Assembly (NCBI GenBank): GCA_023145535.1
Contig: JAGLDQ010000227.1
Coordinates: 1 to 8,019, forward strand
Direction of reading: 5' to 3'
Origin: Cocleimonas sp.
GTDB taxonomy: Bacteria > Pseudomonadota > Gammaproteobacteria > Thiotrichales > Thiotrichaceae
DNA length: 8,019 bases
Shown here: piece by piece, positions 1 through 6,683 of the stretch
Layout of the letters: every line of letters starts with the position of its first letter
Position numbering within the stretch: the first letter of the stretch is position 1
Translations under genes and position numbers: made by a program
Notes under the pieces: generated by a model
Seen by the model: the letters and a program-made list of their open reading frames with translations, nothing else
Told to the model about the DNA's origin: nothing
Databases searched by the model: none

Positions 1-1342
1 GATTAAAAAATTACTAATCGCCAATCGTGGCGAAATTGCGCTTCGTATACTGCGTGCCTGTCGCGAAATGGGCATTAAAACGGTTGCAGTACATTCAACG
101 GCTGATAGAGACTTAAAGCATGTACGCCTTGCAGATGAAGCCGTTTGTATCGGCCCTCCTAGCTCGCTGGAGAGTTATCTCAATATTCCCGCCATTATCA
201 GTGCGGCCGAAGTAACCGATGCCGATGCTATTCATCCTGGTTATGGCTTCCTCTCTGAAAATGCAGATTTTGCTGAACGTGTTGAGTCCAGCGGCTTTAT
301 TTTCGTTGGCCCTACTGCGGCAACCATTCGCATTATGGGTGATAAAATCTGCGCCAAAGAAGCCATGGAAAAAGCCAATGTACCTTGCGTACCAGGCTCA
401 AAGGGTGCTATCCCTGATGATCCTGATGCCGCCTTACAGATGGCAAAAGATATTGGTTATCCACTCATCATCAAAGCAACAGGCGGCGGTGGTGGACGGG
501 GTATGCGAGTCGTTTACGATGCCTCTGACCTGATTGAATCCATTGCAATGACGAAAGCAGAGGCAGGTGCTGCCTTTGGTAATGATGTGGTTTTTATGGA
601 GAAATTCCTACAAAAACCACGCCATATCGAGTTTCAAGTACTTGCCGATGAACACGGTAATGCGATCCATCTGTGCGAACGTGACTGCTCAATGCAACGT
701 CGCAATCAAAAAGTCGTTGAAGAAGCCCCAGCTCCTGGAATTACACCTGAAGTTCGAAAGAAATTAGGCGAGACAATCAGCAAAGCATGTGTAGAAATTG
801 GCTACCGTGGTGCGGGTACATTTGAGTTCTTATATGAGAATGATGAGTTCTATTTCATTGAAATGAATACTCGCCTACAAGTCGAACATCCTGTTACCGA
901 AATGATTACCGGCATTGATCTCGTAAAACAACAGCTTATTATTGCATCGGGTGAAAAACTAACGATCAAGCAAAAAGATGTTGTACCACGCGGTCATGCC
1001 ATTGAATGCCGTATCAATGCCGAGGATGCTGAGACCTTTATCCCCTCACCCGGTAGAATAGAGCGCTTCCATCAACCTGGTGGCTTAGGTGTAAGAGTCG
1101 ATTCACATATTTATGGTGGTTATACTGTTCCTCCACATTATGATTCGATGATTGGAAAATTAATCGTCCATGCAGATGATCGTGATGCCGCTATTGCTCG
1201 TATGGAAGGCGCACTGACCGAAATGGTGGTTGAAGGTATCAATACCAATATTCCTCTACAGCGTAGAATTATGGCTGATACCGCCTTTCGCAAAGGTGGC
1301 GCAGGTATTGACTACCTTGAGAAAAAGCTTAGCAACAAATGA
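1..1342 (+). CDS. accC: Biotin carboxylase subunit of acetyl-CoA carboxylase (start codon cut by window edge)
   Basis: AccC carries out the ATP-dependent carboxylation of biotin on the carrier protein AccB, the first half-reaction of acetyl-CoA carboxylase, which makes malonyl-CoA for fatty acid synthesis in the cytoplasm. The frame is open from base 2, reading IKKLLIANRGEIALRIL. Base 1 (G) is most simply the last base of ATG, giving 447 residues against 449 in E. coli. Numbering then matches E. coli: N-terminal biotin-carboxylase domain with NRGEIALR from residue 9, HPGYGFLSEN near 75, then the ATP-grasp domain with K159 before the glycine loop GGGGGRGM, ERDCSMQRR, K238 in QKVVEEAP, E288, N290 and R292 in FIEMNTRLQVEHP, and a C-terminal domain with SHIYGGYTVPPHYDSMIGKL. 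All catalytic residues I can check are present. The next in-frame ATG (position 68) would remove NRGEIALR, so it is not the start. The TGA stop overlaps the prmA start. accB probably lies just upstream, but this is outside the window. Confidence 0.97.
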   Translation, partial: IKKLLIANRGEIALRILRACREMGIKTVAVHSTADRDLKHVRLADEAVCIGPPSSLESYLNIPAIISAAEVTDADAIHPGYGFLSENADFAERVESSGFIFVGPTAATIRIMGDKICAKEAMEKANVPCVPGSKGAIPDDPDAALQMAKDIGYPLIIKATGGGGGRGMRVVYDASDLIESIAMTKAEAGAAFGNDVVFMEKFLQKPRHIEFQVLADEHGNAIHLCERDCSMQRRNQKVVEEAPAPGITPEVRKKLGETISKACVEIGYRGAGTFEFLYENDEFYFIEMNTRLQVEHPVTEMITGIDLVKQQLIIASGEKLTIKQKDVVPRGHAIECRINAEDAETFIPSPGRIERFHQPGGLGVRVDSHIYGGYTVPPHYDSMIGKLIVHADDRDAAIARMEGALTEMVVEGINTNIPLQRRIMADTAFRKGGAGIDYLEKKLSNK

Positions 1343-2241
1343 CATCCTCAACCCCACAAAGCTGGCAGCAAATAAACTGCTACTGTACGAAAGCGTTTCA
1401 GGATGAAATCAGCCAGTGTATGGAGACAGCTAATGCGCTCTCCATTACCTTTCAGGACGCTGGCGATACACCTGTATTAGAACCATTACCAGGTGAAACA
1501 CCCTTATGGAATGACTTGATTCTTACGGCACTATTTGATGGCACGGATAATCTATCCACCCTACTTCTCAGCTTAGAAAGCAATAAGCAACACTGGGAAA
1601 TTAGCAAAATTGATCTCGAGCGCCTTGAAGATCAAGACTGGGAACGTGCATGGATGGATGATTTTAAACCAATGAAATTTGGCGAGAATCTATGGATTTA
1701 TCCTAGCTGGAATGAAATACCAGAGGATGATAGCACCAAGATTATTCTCGACCCTGGCTTAGCCTTTGGTAGTGGTACCCATCCAACAACGGCGCTTTGT
1801 CTAGAATGGCTAGATGCCAATCCACCACAAGGTTTGTCAGTGATTGACTATGGTTGCGGTAGCGGAATTTTAGCCATTGCCGCTGCAAAGCTAGGCTCAA
1901 GCACAATATTCGCAACCGATATTGATCATCAAGCACTTATTGCAACTAAAGATAATAGGTTGAAAAATCAGATTCCAGAATCTGCAATTGAAACCTACTT
2001 TCCAAAAGAATTACCGACAAAACCTGTTGATTTATTGATTGCCAATATATTATCAGGCCCCTTAGTAGAGCTTGCAGAAAAATTTGCACAATTAACAAAA
2101 ACGAAGGGCAAGATTGTTCTCTCTGGAATTTTAGAAGAACAAACAGATAATATTATCACGGCTTATCAAGCCTATTTTAGCCAGTTACAAATTGCGAAAA
2201 AAAATGGCTGGATACGAGTTACAGGGCAACGCAACAAATAG
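1339..2241 (+). CDS. prmA: Ribosomal protein L11 methyltransferase
   Basis: PrmA is a cytoplasmic S-adenosylmethionine-dependent enzyme that methylates ribosomal protein L11 at several amino groups. The 300-residue product (E. coli 293) has an N-terminal L11-recognition domain ending near EDQDWERAWMDDFKPMKFG (residues 97-115). The family block LDPGLAFGSGTHPTT is at 137-151. The Rossmann methyltransferase core has the SAM-binding motif VIDYGCGSGILAIAA at 168-182, the acidic ribose-binding strand ATDID at 192-196, and the post-IV motif ANILSGPL at 235-242. The start ATG overlaps the accC stop as ATGA and has only a distant GAGAAA-like purine stretch upstream, so it is probably translated by coupling to accC. 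accC-prmA adjacency is common in proteobacteria. The gene ends in TAG and is followed by an imperfect hairpin. I see no truncation or missing motif. Confidence 0.96.
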   Translation: MTSSTPQSWQQINCYCTKAFQDEISQCMETANALSITFQDAGDTPVLEPLPGETPLWNDLILTALFDGTDNLSTLLLSLESNKQHWEISKIDLERLEDQDWERAWMDDFKPMKFGENLWIYPSWNEIPEDDSTKIILDPGLAFGSGTHPTTALCLEWLDANPPQGLSVIDYGCGSGILAIAAAKLGSSTIFATDIDHQALIATKDNRLKNQIPESAIETYFPKELPTKPVDLLIANILSGPLVELAEKFAQLTKTKGKIVLSGILEEQTDNIITAYQAYFSQLQIAKKNGWIRVTGQRNK

Positions 2242-2258
2242 AAAATAATCTCACCAAA

Positions 2259-2309
2259 ATGCAAAGCACGCGAAGAAAAGATAGAAAAAACCCTTTGCGC
2301 GCTCTGCAT
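2259..2309 (+). terminator. Imperfect 17-bp hairpin after prmA, possible terminator
   Basis: Arm ATGCAAAGCACGCGAAG (2259-2275) pairs with arm CTTTGCGCGCTCTGCAT (2293-2309) across a 17-nt A-rich loop. There are 14 Watson-Crick pairs, one G-U wobble and two A-C mismatches. The only run of T (2325-2332) begins 15 nt after the stem rather than immediately, so it is not a classic intrinsic terminator. It is the only clear structure between the accC-prmA pair and the pqi promoter region, so a role in ending or trimming the upstream transcript is plausible but inferred. Confidence 0.4.
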
Positions 2310-2392
2310 CTTTACCAGCGATCTATTTTTTTAAGCTGATTTAACTTGAGTCTTCGATAATAGTTATTGATATTTAAAGAATTTTTATCATA

Positions 2393-2413
2393 AAGTATAG
2401 TTTTACTATCCTT
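2393..2413. other. AT-rich inverted repeat upstream of the pqi promoter region
   Basis: AAGTATAGT (2393-2401) faces ACTATCCTT (2405-2413) across a TTT loop. Eight of nine positions pair, with one T/C mismatch. It sits 9 bp before the TTGACA box. It could be an operator half-site pair or chance symmetry in AT-rich DNA. Confidence 0.3.
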
Positions 2414-2422
2414 CATAGCTCA

Positions 2423-2452
2423 TTGACAATTATTGCAAATAACACCTCTATT
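2423..2452 (+). promoter_or_regulatory. Candidate distal sigma70-like promoter for pqi
   Basis: A perfect -35 consensus TTGACA (2423-2428) is followed after 18 bp by TCTATT (2447-2452), which matches TATAAT at 4 of 6 positions. The predicted start near 2459 would place palindrome GTTCATGAAC (2461-2470) at the very beginning of the transcript, a position where a bound repressor would block initiation. This is inferred from sequence only. Confidence 0.35.
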
Positions 2453-2460
2453 TCTCTTTT

Positions 2461-2470
2461 GTTCATGAAC
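2461..2470. promoter_or_regulatory. Perfect palindrome GTTCATGAAC, possible operator
   Basis: This 10-bp sequence is its own reverse complement. It shares the central TCATGA with the second palindrome at 2499-2510; the centres are 39 bp apart. No regulator gene is encoded in this window, so the binding protein is unknown. Confidence 0.35.
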
Positions 2471-2490
2471 ACTCTCTAAAATGGCAAGAG

Positions 2491-2519
2491 TTGTCATTGA
2501 CTCATGAGTCCTTCATACT
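2491..2519 (+). promoter_or_regulatory. Candidate proximal promoter for pqiA with palindrome in its spacer
   Basis: TTGTCA (2491-2496, 5 of 6 to TTGACA) and CATACT (2514-2519, 4 of 6 to TATAAT) are separated by exactly 17 bp. A start near 2526 would leave a leader of about 23 nt before the pqiA ATG. The perfect palindrome GACTCATGAGTC (2499-2510) occupies the spacer, a classical operator position. Confidence 0.4.
2499..2510. promoter_or_regulatory. Perfect 12-bp palindrome GACTCATGAGTC, possible operator
   Basis: It is fully self-complementary over 12 bp and located between the -35 and -10 boxes of the proximal candidate promoter. Its central TCATGA repeats that of the palindrome at 2461-2470. 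A dimeric regulator bound here would compete with RNA polymerase or alter spacer geometry; which family is not evident. Confidence 0.4.
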
Positions 2520-2548
2520 AAAAACACCATCCTATTTAAACATAACTA

Positions 2549-3202
2549 ATGGCCTCCAATCATTCAAATAATACTTCACCCCATGCTCAAGTCAGTCATA
2601 TTGCCTGTCCTGATTGTGATTTGATTCTGTCCGTTCCACCATTAGCCGTCAATGAAGTGGCCTATTGTATTCGTTGCGATGCTACCCTACTTAGAAATCA
2701 AAAAAACTCAATTGACCGTACGCTTGCTTTTGCAATAACTGGATTGATTCTATTTGTAATTTCCAATTTATTTCCTTTATTATCACTAAAAGCAATGGGG
2801 TTAACACAAGAGAGTAGCTTACTTTCCACTGCACTTGCTTTATTTGAAGCAGATCGCCCACTCCTTAGTCTTATCATTTTGCTGACAACCTTTATTTTCC
2901 CTGCAATCACTTTACTTGGTACTATTTATATCCTAATCCAAGTCAAAACAAATCGTATTAATCGCTATACCGCCCTTCTATTTCGCTTTTTACGCCGTAC
3001 GGATGCATGGGGAATGCTGGAAATTTTTATGCTGGCGATTCTCGTTGCACTGGTTAAATTAGGGGATGTCGCCGATGTGATTTATGGTGTTTCACTGTAC
3101 GCTTTTTGTTTACTGATCCTCTCTTTATCTTTGCTAAGTTATTCACTTAACCCACAAGATGTTTGGAATAGCCTAAGAAACAAACAGGGGTGTTCATTAT
3201 GA
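2549..3202 (+). CDS. pqiA: PqiA N-terminal-half homologue: inner-membrane zinc-ribbon protein of the Pqi lipid-transport system
   Basis: This is a PqiA/LetA-family inner-membrane protein (217 residues) that partners the MCE protein PqiB. A cytoplasmic zinc-ribbon-like segment has two cysteine pairs, CPDC (20-23) and CIRC (40-43). Hydrophobic segments follow at about 57-80, 104-132, 153-171 and 178-198. The family signature DRTLAFAITGLILFVISNLFP and the block WGMLEIFMLAILVALVKLG (154-172) are clear. E. coli PqiA is one protein of about 417 residues with two such domains; here each domain has its own gene and this is the first. An in-frame TAA lies two codons upstream and the next Met is residue 83, so ATG 2549 is the start. 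It has no Shine-Dalgarno sequence, suggesting weak or unusual initiation. The stop overlaps the next gene as ATGA. The exact transported substrate of Pqi is unsettled; lipid transport is the usual view. Confidence 0.88.
   Translation: MASNHSNNTSPHAQVSHIACPDCDLILSVPPLAVNEVAYCIRCDATLLRNQKNSIDRTLAFAITGLILFVISNLFPLLSLKAMGLTQESSLLSTALALFEADRPLLSLIILLTTFIFPAITLLGTIYILIQVKTNRINRYTALLFRFLRRTDAWGMLEIFMLAILVALVKLGDVADVIYGVSLYAFCLLILSLSLLSYSLNPQDVWNSLRNKQGCSL
3186..3190 (+). promoter_or_regulatory. Ribosome binding site that fixes the start of the second pqiA gene
   Basis: AGGGG sits 8 nt before ATG 3199. The alternative GTG start at 3190 would overlap this site and have no proper spacing. The ATG at 3199 also gives the ATGA overlap with the upstream stop, so 3199 is preferred. 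Confidence 0.7.
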
Positions 3203-3858
3203 CAACGGCCCTTCAAGCTGGCTTAATTTCCTGTCACTTTTGTCATACCTTAAGTAAATTACCTGAAAGCATTGATGGAGAGATAATCAATAAAAATACT
3301 GAAATCTACTGCCCTTGCTGTCACTCTAGTCTGTATTCACGTATTCCTAATAGCCTCAACAGGACATGGGCATTATTATTAGCCGCCTTGATTTTGTATA
3401 TTCCTGCCAATACATTACCAGTTATGACCGTGATTTTCTGGGGCGAAGGTCAACCTGATACCATCCTAAGTGGTGTCATGCATTTATTCGCCGAAGGTAT
3501 GTGGCCACTAGCTTTACTTATTTTTCTTGCCAGTATCTTTATCCCTATTCTTAAGCTATTAACCTTGACGGGATTATTAATCAGCATTCATTTTCGCGCC
3601 CATTGGCGACCTAAAGACCGCACGATTATGTACCGCATTACTGAGTTTATTGGGCGCTGGTCAATGGTTGATATCTTTGTAATTGCCTTGTTAGTCGCTT
3701 TGGTGCAATTTGGCAATACCGCTAGTGTTAGCCCTAATCTCGGTGCATTATCCTTTGCGGCCGTCGTGATACTAACGATGTTTGCTGCACAGACCTTTGA
3801 CCCACGCCTTATTTGGGATGCCATAGAAGAAGACTCAGCAAAAGAGACAGAAAAATAA
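3199..3858 (+). CDS. pqiA: PqiA C-terminal-half homologue: second inner-membrane zinc-ribbon protein of the Pqi system
   Basis: This is the second single-domain PqiA-family protein, 219 residues from ATG 3199 (a GTG three codons earlier is possible but poorly placed). Cysteine pairs CHFC (12-15) and CPCC (38-41) form a likely zinc ribbon. Membrane segments lie near 56-80, 102-132, 152-172 and 184-200. Family blocks include LYIPANTLPVMTV (67-79), SMVDIFVIALLVALVQFG (155-172) and the C-terminal FDPRLIWDAI (200-209). Together with the preceding gene it reconstitutes the two-domain architecture of E. coli PqiA, probably as a heterodimer in the inner membrane. Both genes have intact motifs and the junction has a good ribosome binding site, so this looks like a genuine split rather than a frameshift. 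pqiB starts 3 bp after the TAA stop, consistent with one operon. Confidence 0.9.
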   Translation: MTTALQAGLISCHFCHTLSKLPESIDGEIINKNTEIYCPCCHSSLYSRIPNSLNRTWALLLAALILYIPANTLPVMTVIFWGEGQPDTILSGVMHLFAEGMWPLALLIFLASIFIPILKLLTLTGLLISIHFRAHWRPKDRTIMYRITEFIGRWSMVDIFVIALLVALVQFGNTASVSPNLGALSFAAVVILTMFAAQTFDPRLIWDAIEEDSAKETEK

Positions 3859-3861
3859 AAA

Positions 3862-5910
3862 ATGTCAAATAATGACTACCCAACCGCACAAATACAAACA
3901 ACCTCTGGCTTTTCCCTAATCTGGATTATCCCACTTACGGCTATGCTGATTGGTGGCTGGTTAGTGTATAAATATTATAGCGAACGCGGCACAATGATCA
4001 CCATTACCTTTGATAAAGCATCTGGTATTGAAGCTAAAAAAACAGCTATTCGTTATAAAGATATACAAGTGGGTCGCGTACAAAAACTAAGGCTCACCTC
4101 TGACTTAAAAAAAGTGGTGGTTATTGCTGAAATATTTCCTGAAATGGCGCAAAACCTAGGCGGAAATACACGTTTTTGGGTAGAGCGACCACGGCTTACA
4201 TTGCAGGGTATTAGTGGTTTGGAAACCTTATTATCTGGTGTTCATATTGGCATTGATCCTGGAAAAAAAAGCCCTGCAAGGGAATATTATGACGGATTAC
4301 CAGCCGCACCGCTTGTCACTACAGATGAAAAAGGGAGTTTGCTTGTTTTAAACAGTCATCATCTTGGCTCTCTCGATATCGGCTCGCCAATCTATTACCA
4401 CAAAATACGTGTTGGCGAAGTGACGGATTATAAACTAAATATGGACACAACGAATGTCGATGTCTCCGTTTATATACATGCGCCTTACGATAAAAAAATC
4501 AAAAGCAATACGCGTTTCTGGAATGCCAGCGGAATGGATATCAATCTATCCACCTCTGGCGTATCCGTACGCATGGAGTCATTAGTCTCTCTTTTAGTTG
4601 GCGGAATCGCCTTTGAAACCCCCCAGAATAAAGTCGGTTATGAAATTACGGATAAAACGAAATTCAAGCTGTATAACTCTTATAAGCTGGCAAATGATAA
4701 TACCGAACGGCTGGAAAAATTATTTTATGTGATGTATTTTGATGACAGCTTACACGGTTTAAGTACCGATTCTGTGATTGAGTTTAGCGGTGTAAAAGTT
4801 GGCAAAGTTGAAAGTATTTTGTTAGCAAAAATGCAGAATAATACACAAGTTAAAACACTCGTAAAAATCTCACTCTATATTGATCAGTTTTCTGATAATA
4901 ATCAGCGCGCAGAAGCAGAAAGCACACTGCAAAACTTAGTCAGCAATGGTTTGCAAGCACAGCTAACCGTCGACAGTCTGATTACAGGCGCGCAGTTTAT
5001 TGCTTTAAATATGCCAAAAAAATCACTACATCTACAAGAAAAGAAACATATATTCGCCTTATTACCCACAGGAATACACGACCCCTCAGTATTCCCCACC
5101 AAAGATGCACCCTCTTCCCTTCTTAATTTTGATGCGAGTGAAATTACCACTGAATTAAACAAAGCAATCGCTAGCGTAACGGCATTGCTCAACTCACAAG
5201 ATGTTAAGAAAACACTCCGAGGAGTCGCCTCCACGGCCGAAAGTATTGCTAAAATAACAAAAAAACTAGATCAAAAAGGCTTCTCAGGTGAGTTAATCAA
5301 CACCTTAACCATTGCACAAAAAACAGCAGACGATCTAAGTCACTTATTAGCCAGCACAGAGAAAACCATCACCGTATTACAAAAAGATGGCAGTACTACG
5401 TTACGCACCTTTAACAATGTCAGCAATAAACTACAAGAAGACATCAGCACCTCATTACAGACCTTCAATAATGTTAGCAACAAGCTACAGAAAGAGGCTA
5501 GCACCTCCATGCGCACCTTTAATAATGTCAGCAATAAACTACAAAAAGAGGCCAGCACCTCCATGCGAACCTTTAATAACGTCAGTAATAAACTGCAAAA
5601 AGAAGCCAGTACTTCCATGCACACTTTTAATAACGTGAGTAATAAATTGCAGAAAGACCTTAGCGTATCACTACGTACTTTCAATAATGTCAGTAATAAA
5701 CTGCAACAAGACACACGTAAAACCCTGCGCCATATAGATAATACAACTATTGTGGTCAATAAAAGCCTTAAAGCAACACTTAGCGAAGACTCTGCGCTTC
5801 AATACCGCTTACAACAATTAATTAATGATTTAGGCGAAGCATCCCGCTCATTCTCAACACTCGCGGACACCTTGCAACGCAAGCCTAACGCCGTTATTTT
5901 TGGAAAATAG
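3862..5910 (+). CDS. pqiB: PqiB-type MCE protein with expanded C-terminal helical repeat needle
   Basis: PqiB is anchored in the inner membrane and builds a periplasmic hexameric stack of MCE rings topped by a helical needle, forming a conduit towards the outer membrane. The 682-residue product has a short cytoplasmic N-terminus, one membrane helix (about 17-37), then three MCE/MlaD domains at roughly 44-134, 158-254 and 287-385. Each has the usual G-V-L and ring-loop signatures, such as LQGISGLETLLSGVHIGIDPG (115-135) and NLVSNGLQAQLTVDSLITGAQ (358-378). Three MCE domains identify PqiB rather than MlaD (one) or LetB (seven). Residues 420-682 are predicted mostly helical and contain six 18-residue repeats (514-621) with degenerate copies on both sides. 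The conserved tail SEDSALQYRLQQLINDLGEASR and final NAVIFGK match the family end. It is about 136 residues longer than E. coli PqiB, largely because of the repeats. The Shine-Dalgarno is weak, so coupling to the upstream gene 3 bp away is likely. Confidence 0.93.
   Translation: MSNNDYPTAQIQTTSGFSLIWIIPLTAMLIGGWLVYKYYSERGTMITITFDKASGIEAKKTAIRYKDIQVGRVQKLRLTSDLKKVVVIAEIFPEMAQNLGGNTRFWVERPRLTLQGISGLETLLSGVHIGIDPGKKSPAREYYDGLPAAPLVTTDEKGSLLVLNSHHLGSLDIGSPIYYHKIRVGEVTDYKLNMDTTNVDVSVYIHAPYDKKIKSNTRFWNASGMDINLSTSGVSVRMESLVSLLVGGIAFETPQNKVGYEITDKTKFKLYNSYKLANDNTERLEKLFYVMYFDDSLHGLSTDSVIEFSGVKVGKVESILLAKMQNNTQVKTLVKISLYIDQFSDNNQRAEAESTLQNLVSNGLQAQLTVDSLITGAQFIALNMPKKSLHLQEKKHIFALLPTGIHDPSVFPTKDAPSSLLNFDASEITTELNKAIASVTALLNSQDVKKTLRGVASTAESIAKITKKLDQKGFSGELINTLTIAQKTADDLSHLLASTEKTITVLQKDGSTTLRTFNNVSNKLQEDISTSLQTFNNVSNKLQKEASTSMRTFNNVSNKLQKEASTSMRTFNNVSNKLQKEASTSMHTFNNVSNKLQKDLSVSLRTFNNVSNKLQQDTRKTLRHIDNTTIVVNKSLKATLSEDSALQYRLQQLINDLGEASRSFSTLADTLQRKPNAVIFGK
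5401..5724 (+). repeat. Six tandem 54-bp (18-residue) coding repeats in pqiB, with degenerate flanking copies
   Basis: Units begin at 5401, 5455, 5509, 5563, 5617 and 5671. The consensus protein unit is LRTFNNVSNKLQKEASTS; the stretch TFNNVSNKLQ is invariant in all six. A degenerate copy precedes (5347-5400, ending LQKDGSTT) and another follows (5725-5778, starting LRHIDN). Copies 3 and 4 are identical in protein yet differ at seven synonymous positions, so the array is old and held by selection on the protein. Hydrophobic residues at unit positions 1, 4, 7, 11 and 15 give an average spacing of 3.6, that of a straight alpha-helix. Confidence 0.95.
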
Positions 5911-6059
5911 GTCACGATTTAGCTTGCACTCTATGTTGTCTAATTCCTGCATTGAAAGTGCTCTTTATACTTAGAAACTGCGTACTTACGCCTTAATCTC
6001 ACAGAAAATAAAGCACAATCTAAGCCGTTACGGTTTATTCTAGTGATTATGGAGAATTT

Positions 6060-6671
6060 ATGAAATTATACACTCAACTTACCCTATTACTAATCACACT
6101 CCTTGCAACTGCCTGCACCAGCCTAAGCGAAGAAGGGCAAACCGCCGTCGTCAGCAATCTAGGCGGCACGCATTTTTATTCACTCTCATCACTAGCACCT
6201 GCAAACAATCCCCAATCAACATTACGCATCGGCGTAGGCCCCGTTCAAATTCCAAGATTATTAACCCGCCCACAAATTATCAGTCGTAAAAACAGCAATG
6301 AAATTATCATGGCAGAACGCCATCAATGGGGAGGCTCACTGCGTGAAGAAATCACTCAGACAATGACCGATAATTTATCAACCTTATTAAAAACAGACCA
6401 CATTGAACAATACCCGTGGAAATTTGCTTTTAAACCACATTATCAAGTACGCATTAATATTGAACGACTGGATGGAAAAGTGGGTAAAAACGTCATCCTA
6501 AAAGCCCGCTGGCGCTTATTAAAAAATAATAAAGAAGTACTCTCTAAACATGCTTTGATTAATACACCGGCTCGTGGGAAAAGCTACGGACGTTATGTTA
6601 AGGCACAGAGTAAGGCGTTAGAGATTTTTAGTCAGCAAATTGCAGGTAAGATTGCATCATTCAAAAAGTAG
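6060..6671 (+). CDS. pqiC: PqiC-type outer-membrane lipoprotein (ABC-transport auxiliary / DUF330 family)
   Basis: This is a 203-residue lipoprotein of the family that includes E. coli PqiC (YmbA), which sits in the outer membrane and receives the tip of the PqiB needle. The N-terminal signal peptide MKLYTQLTLLLITLLATAC ends in a lipobox-like LATAC, so Cys19 is the lipidation site; the -3 residue is Ala rather than the usual Leu. There is no Asp at +2 (it is Thr), consistent with outer-membrane sorting by Lol. Family features include HFYSLSSLAP (38-47), IGVGPVQIPRLLTRPQIISR (57-76), the AERHQW-GGSLREEI segment (85-98) and YQVRINIERLDG (128-139). GGAG at 6051-6054, 5 nt before the ATG, is a good ribosome binding site. 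It lies 149 bp after pqiB, further than in tight operons, with no clear terminator between; a stray TATACT at 5966-5971 lacks a -35 box. Confidence 0.88.
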   Translation: MKLYTQLTLLLITLLATACTSLSEEGQTAVVSNLGGTHFYSLSSLAPANNPQSTLRIGVGPVQIPRLLTRPQIISRKNSNEIIMAERHQWGGSLREEITQTMTDNLSTLLKTDHIEQYPWKFAFKPHYQVRINIERLDGKVGKNVILKARWRLLKNNKEVLSKHALINTPARGKSYGRYVKAQSKALEIFSQQIAGKIASFKK

Positions 6672-6683
6672 TTTACACTTTCA

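Larger units (their letters stand above)
2242..2548. other. Gene-free 307-bp intergenic region upstream of the pqi genes
   Basis: No convincing gene was seen on either strand; the few ATG-led frames are 4-8 codons and lack ribosome binding sites. From left to right it holds the post-prmA hairpin (2259-2309), an AT-rich 9-bp hairpin with one mismatch (2393-2413), a candidate promoter at 2423-2452, palindrome GTTCATGAAC (2461-2470), and a second candidate promoter at 2491-2519 whose spacer contains palindrome GACTCATGAGTC. The density of symmetric sites suggests regulated transcription of pqiA and pqiB. Confidence 0.7.

Noticed and set aside
2481..2507. Short ORF starting ATGGCAAGAG upstream of pqiA
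   Set aside because: It is only eight codons, with no ribosome binding site, and overlaps the candidate promoter elements.
3190..3198. GTG at 3190 as the start of the second pqiA gene
   Set aside because: It would sit on top of the AGGGG ribosome binding site. ATG 3199 has the correct spacing and forms the ATGA overlap.
5387..5638. Second plus-strand frame across the pqiB repeats
   Set aside because: This is the same repeat artefact in another frame; no ribosome binding site and no family resemblance.
5340..5759. Open minus-strand frame of 139 codons opposite the pqiB repeats
   Set aside because: It is an echo of the 54-bp period: one stop-free unit repeated stays open. Its translation is a monotonous Leu-rich repeat with no signal of a real protein, and pqiB on the plus strand is well supported.
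5911..6059. Promoter between pqiB and pqiC
   Set aside because: TATACT at 5966-5971 has no -35 at a workable distance, and TTGAAA at 5952-5957 is only 8 bp away from it. I could not support a promoter, nor a terminator after pqiB.
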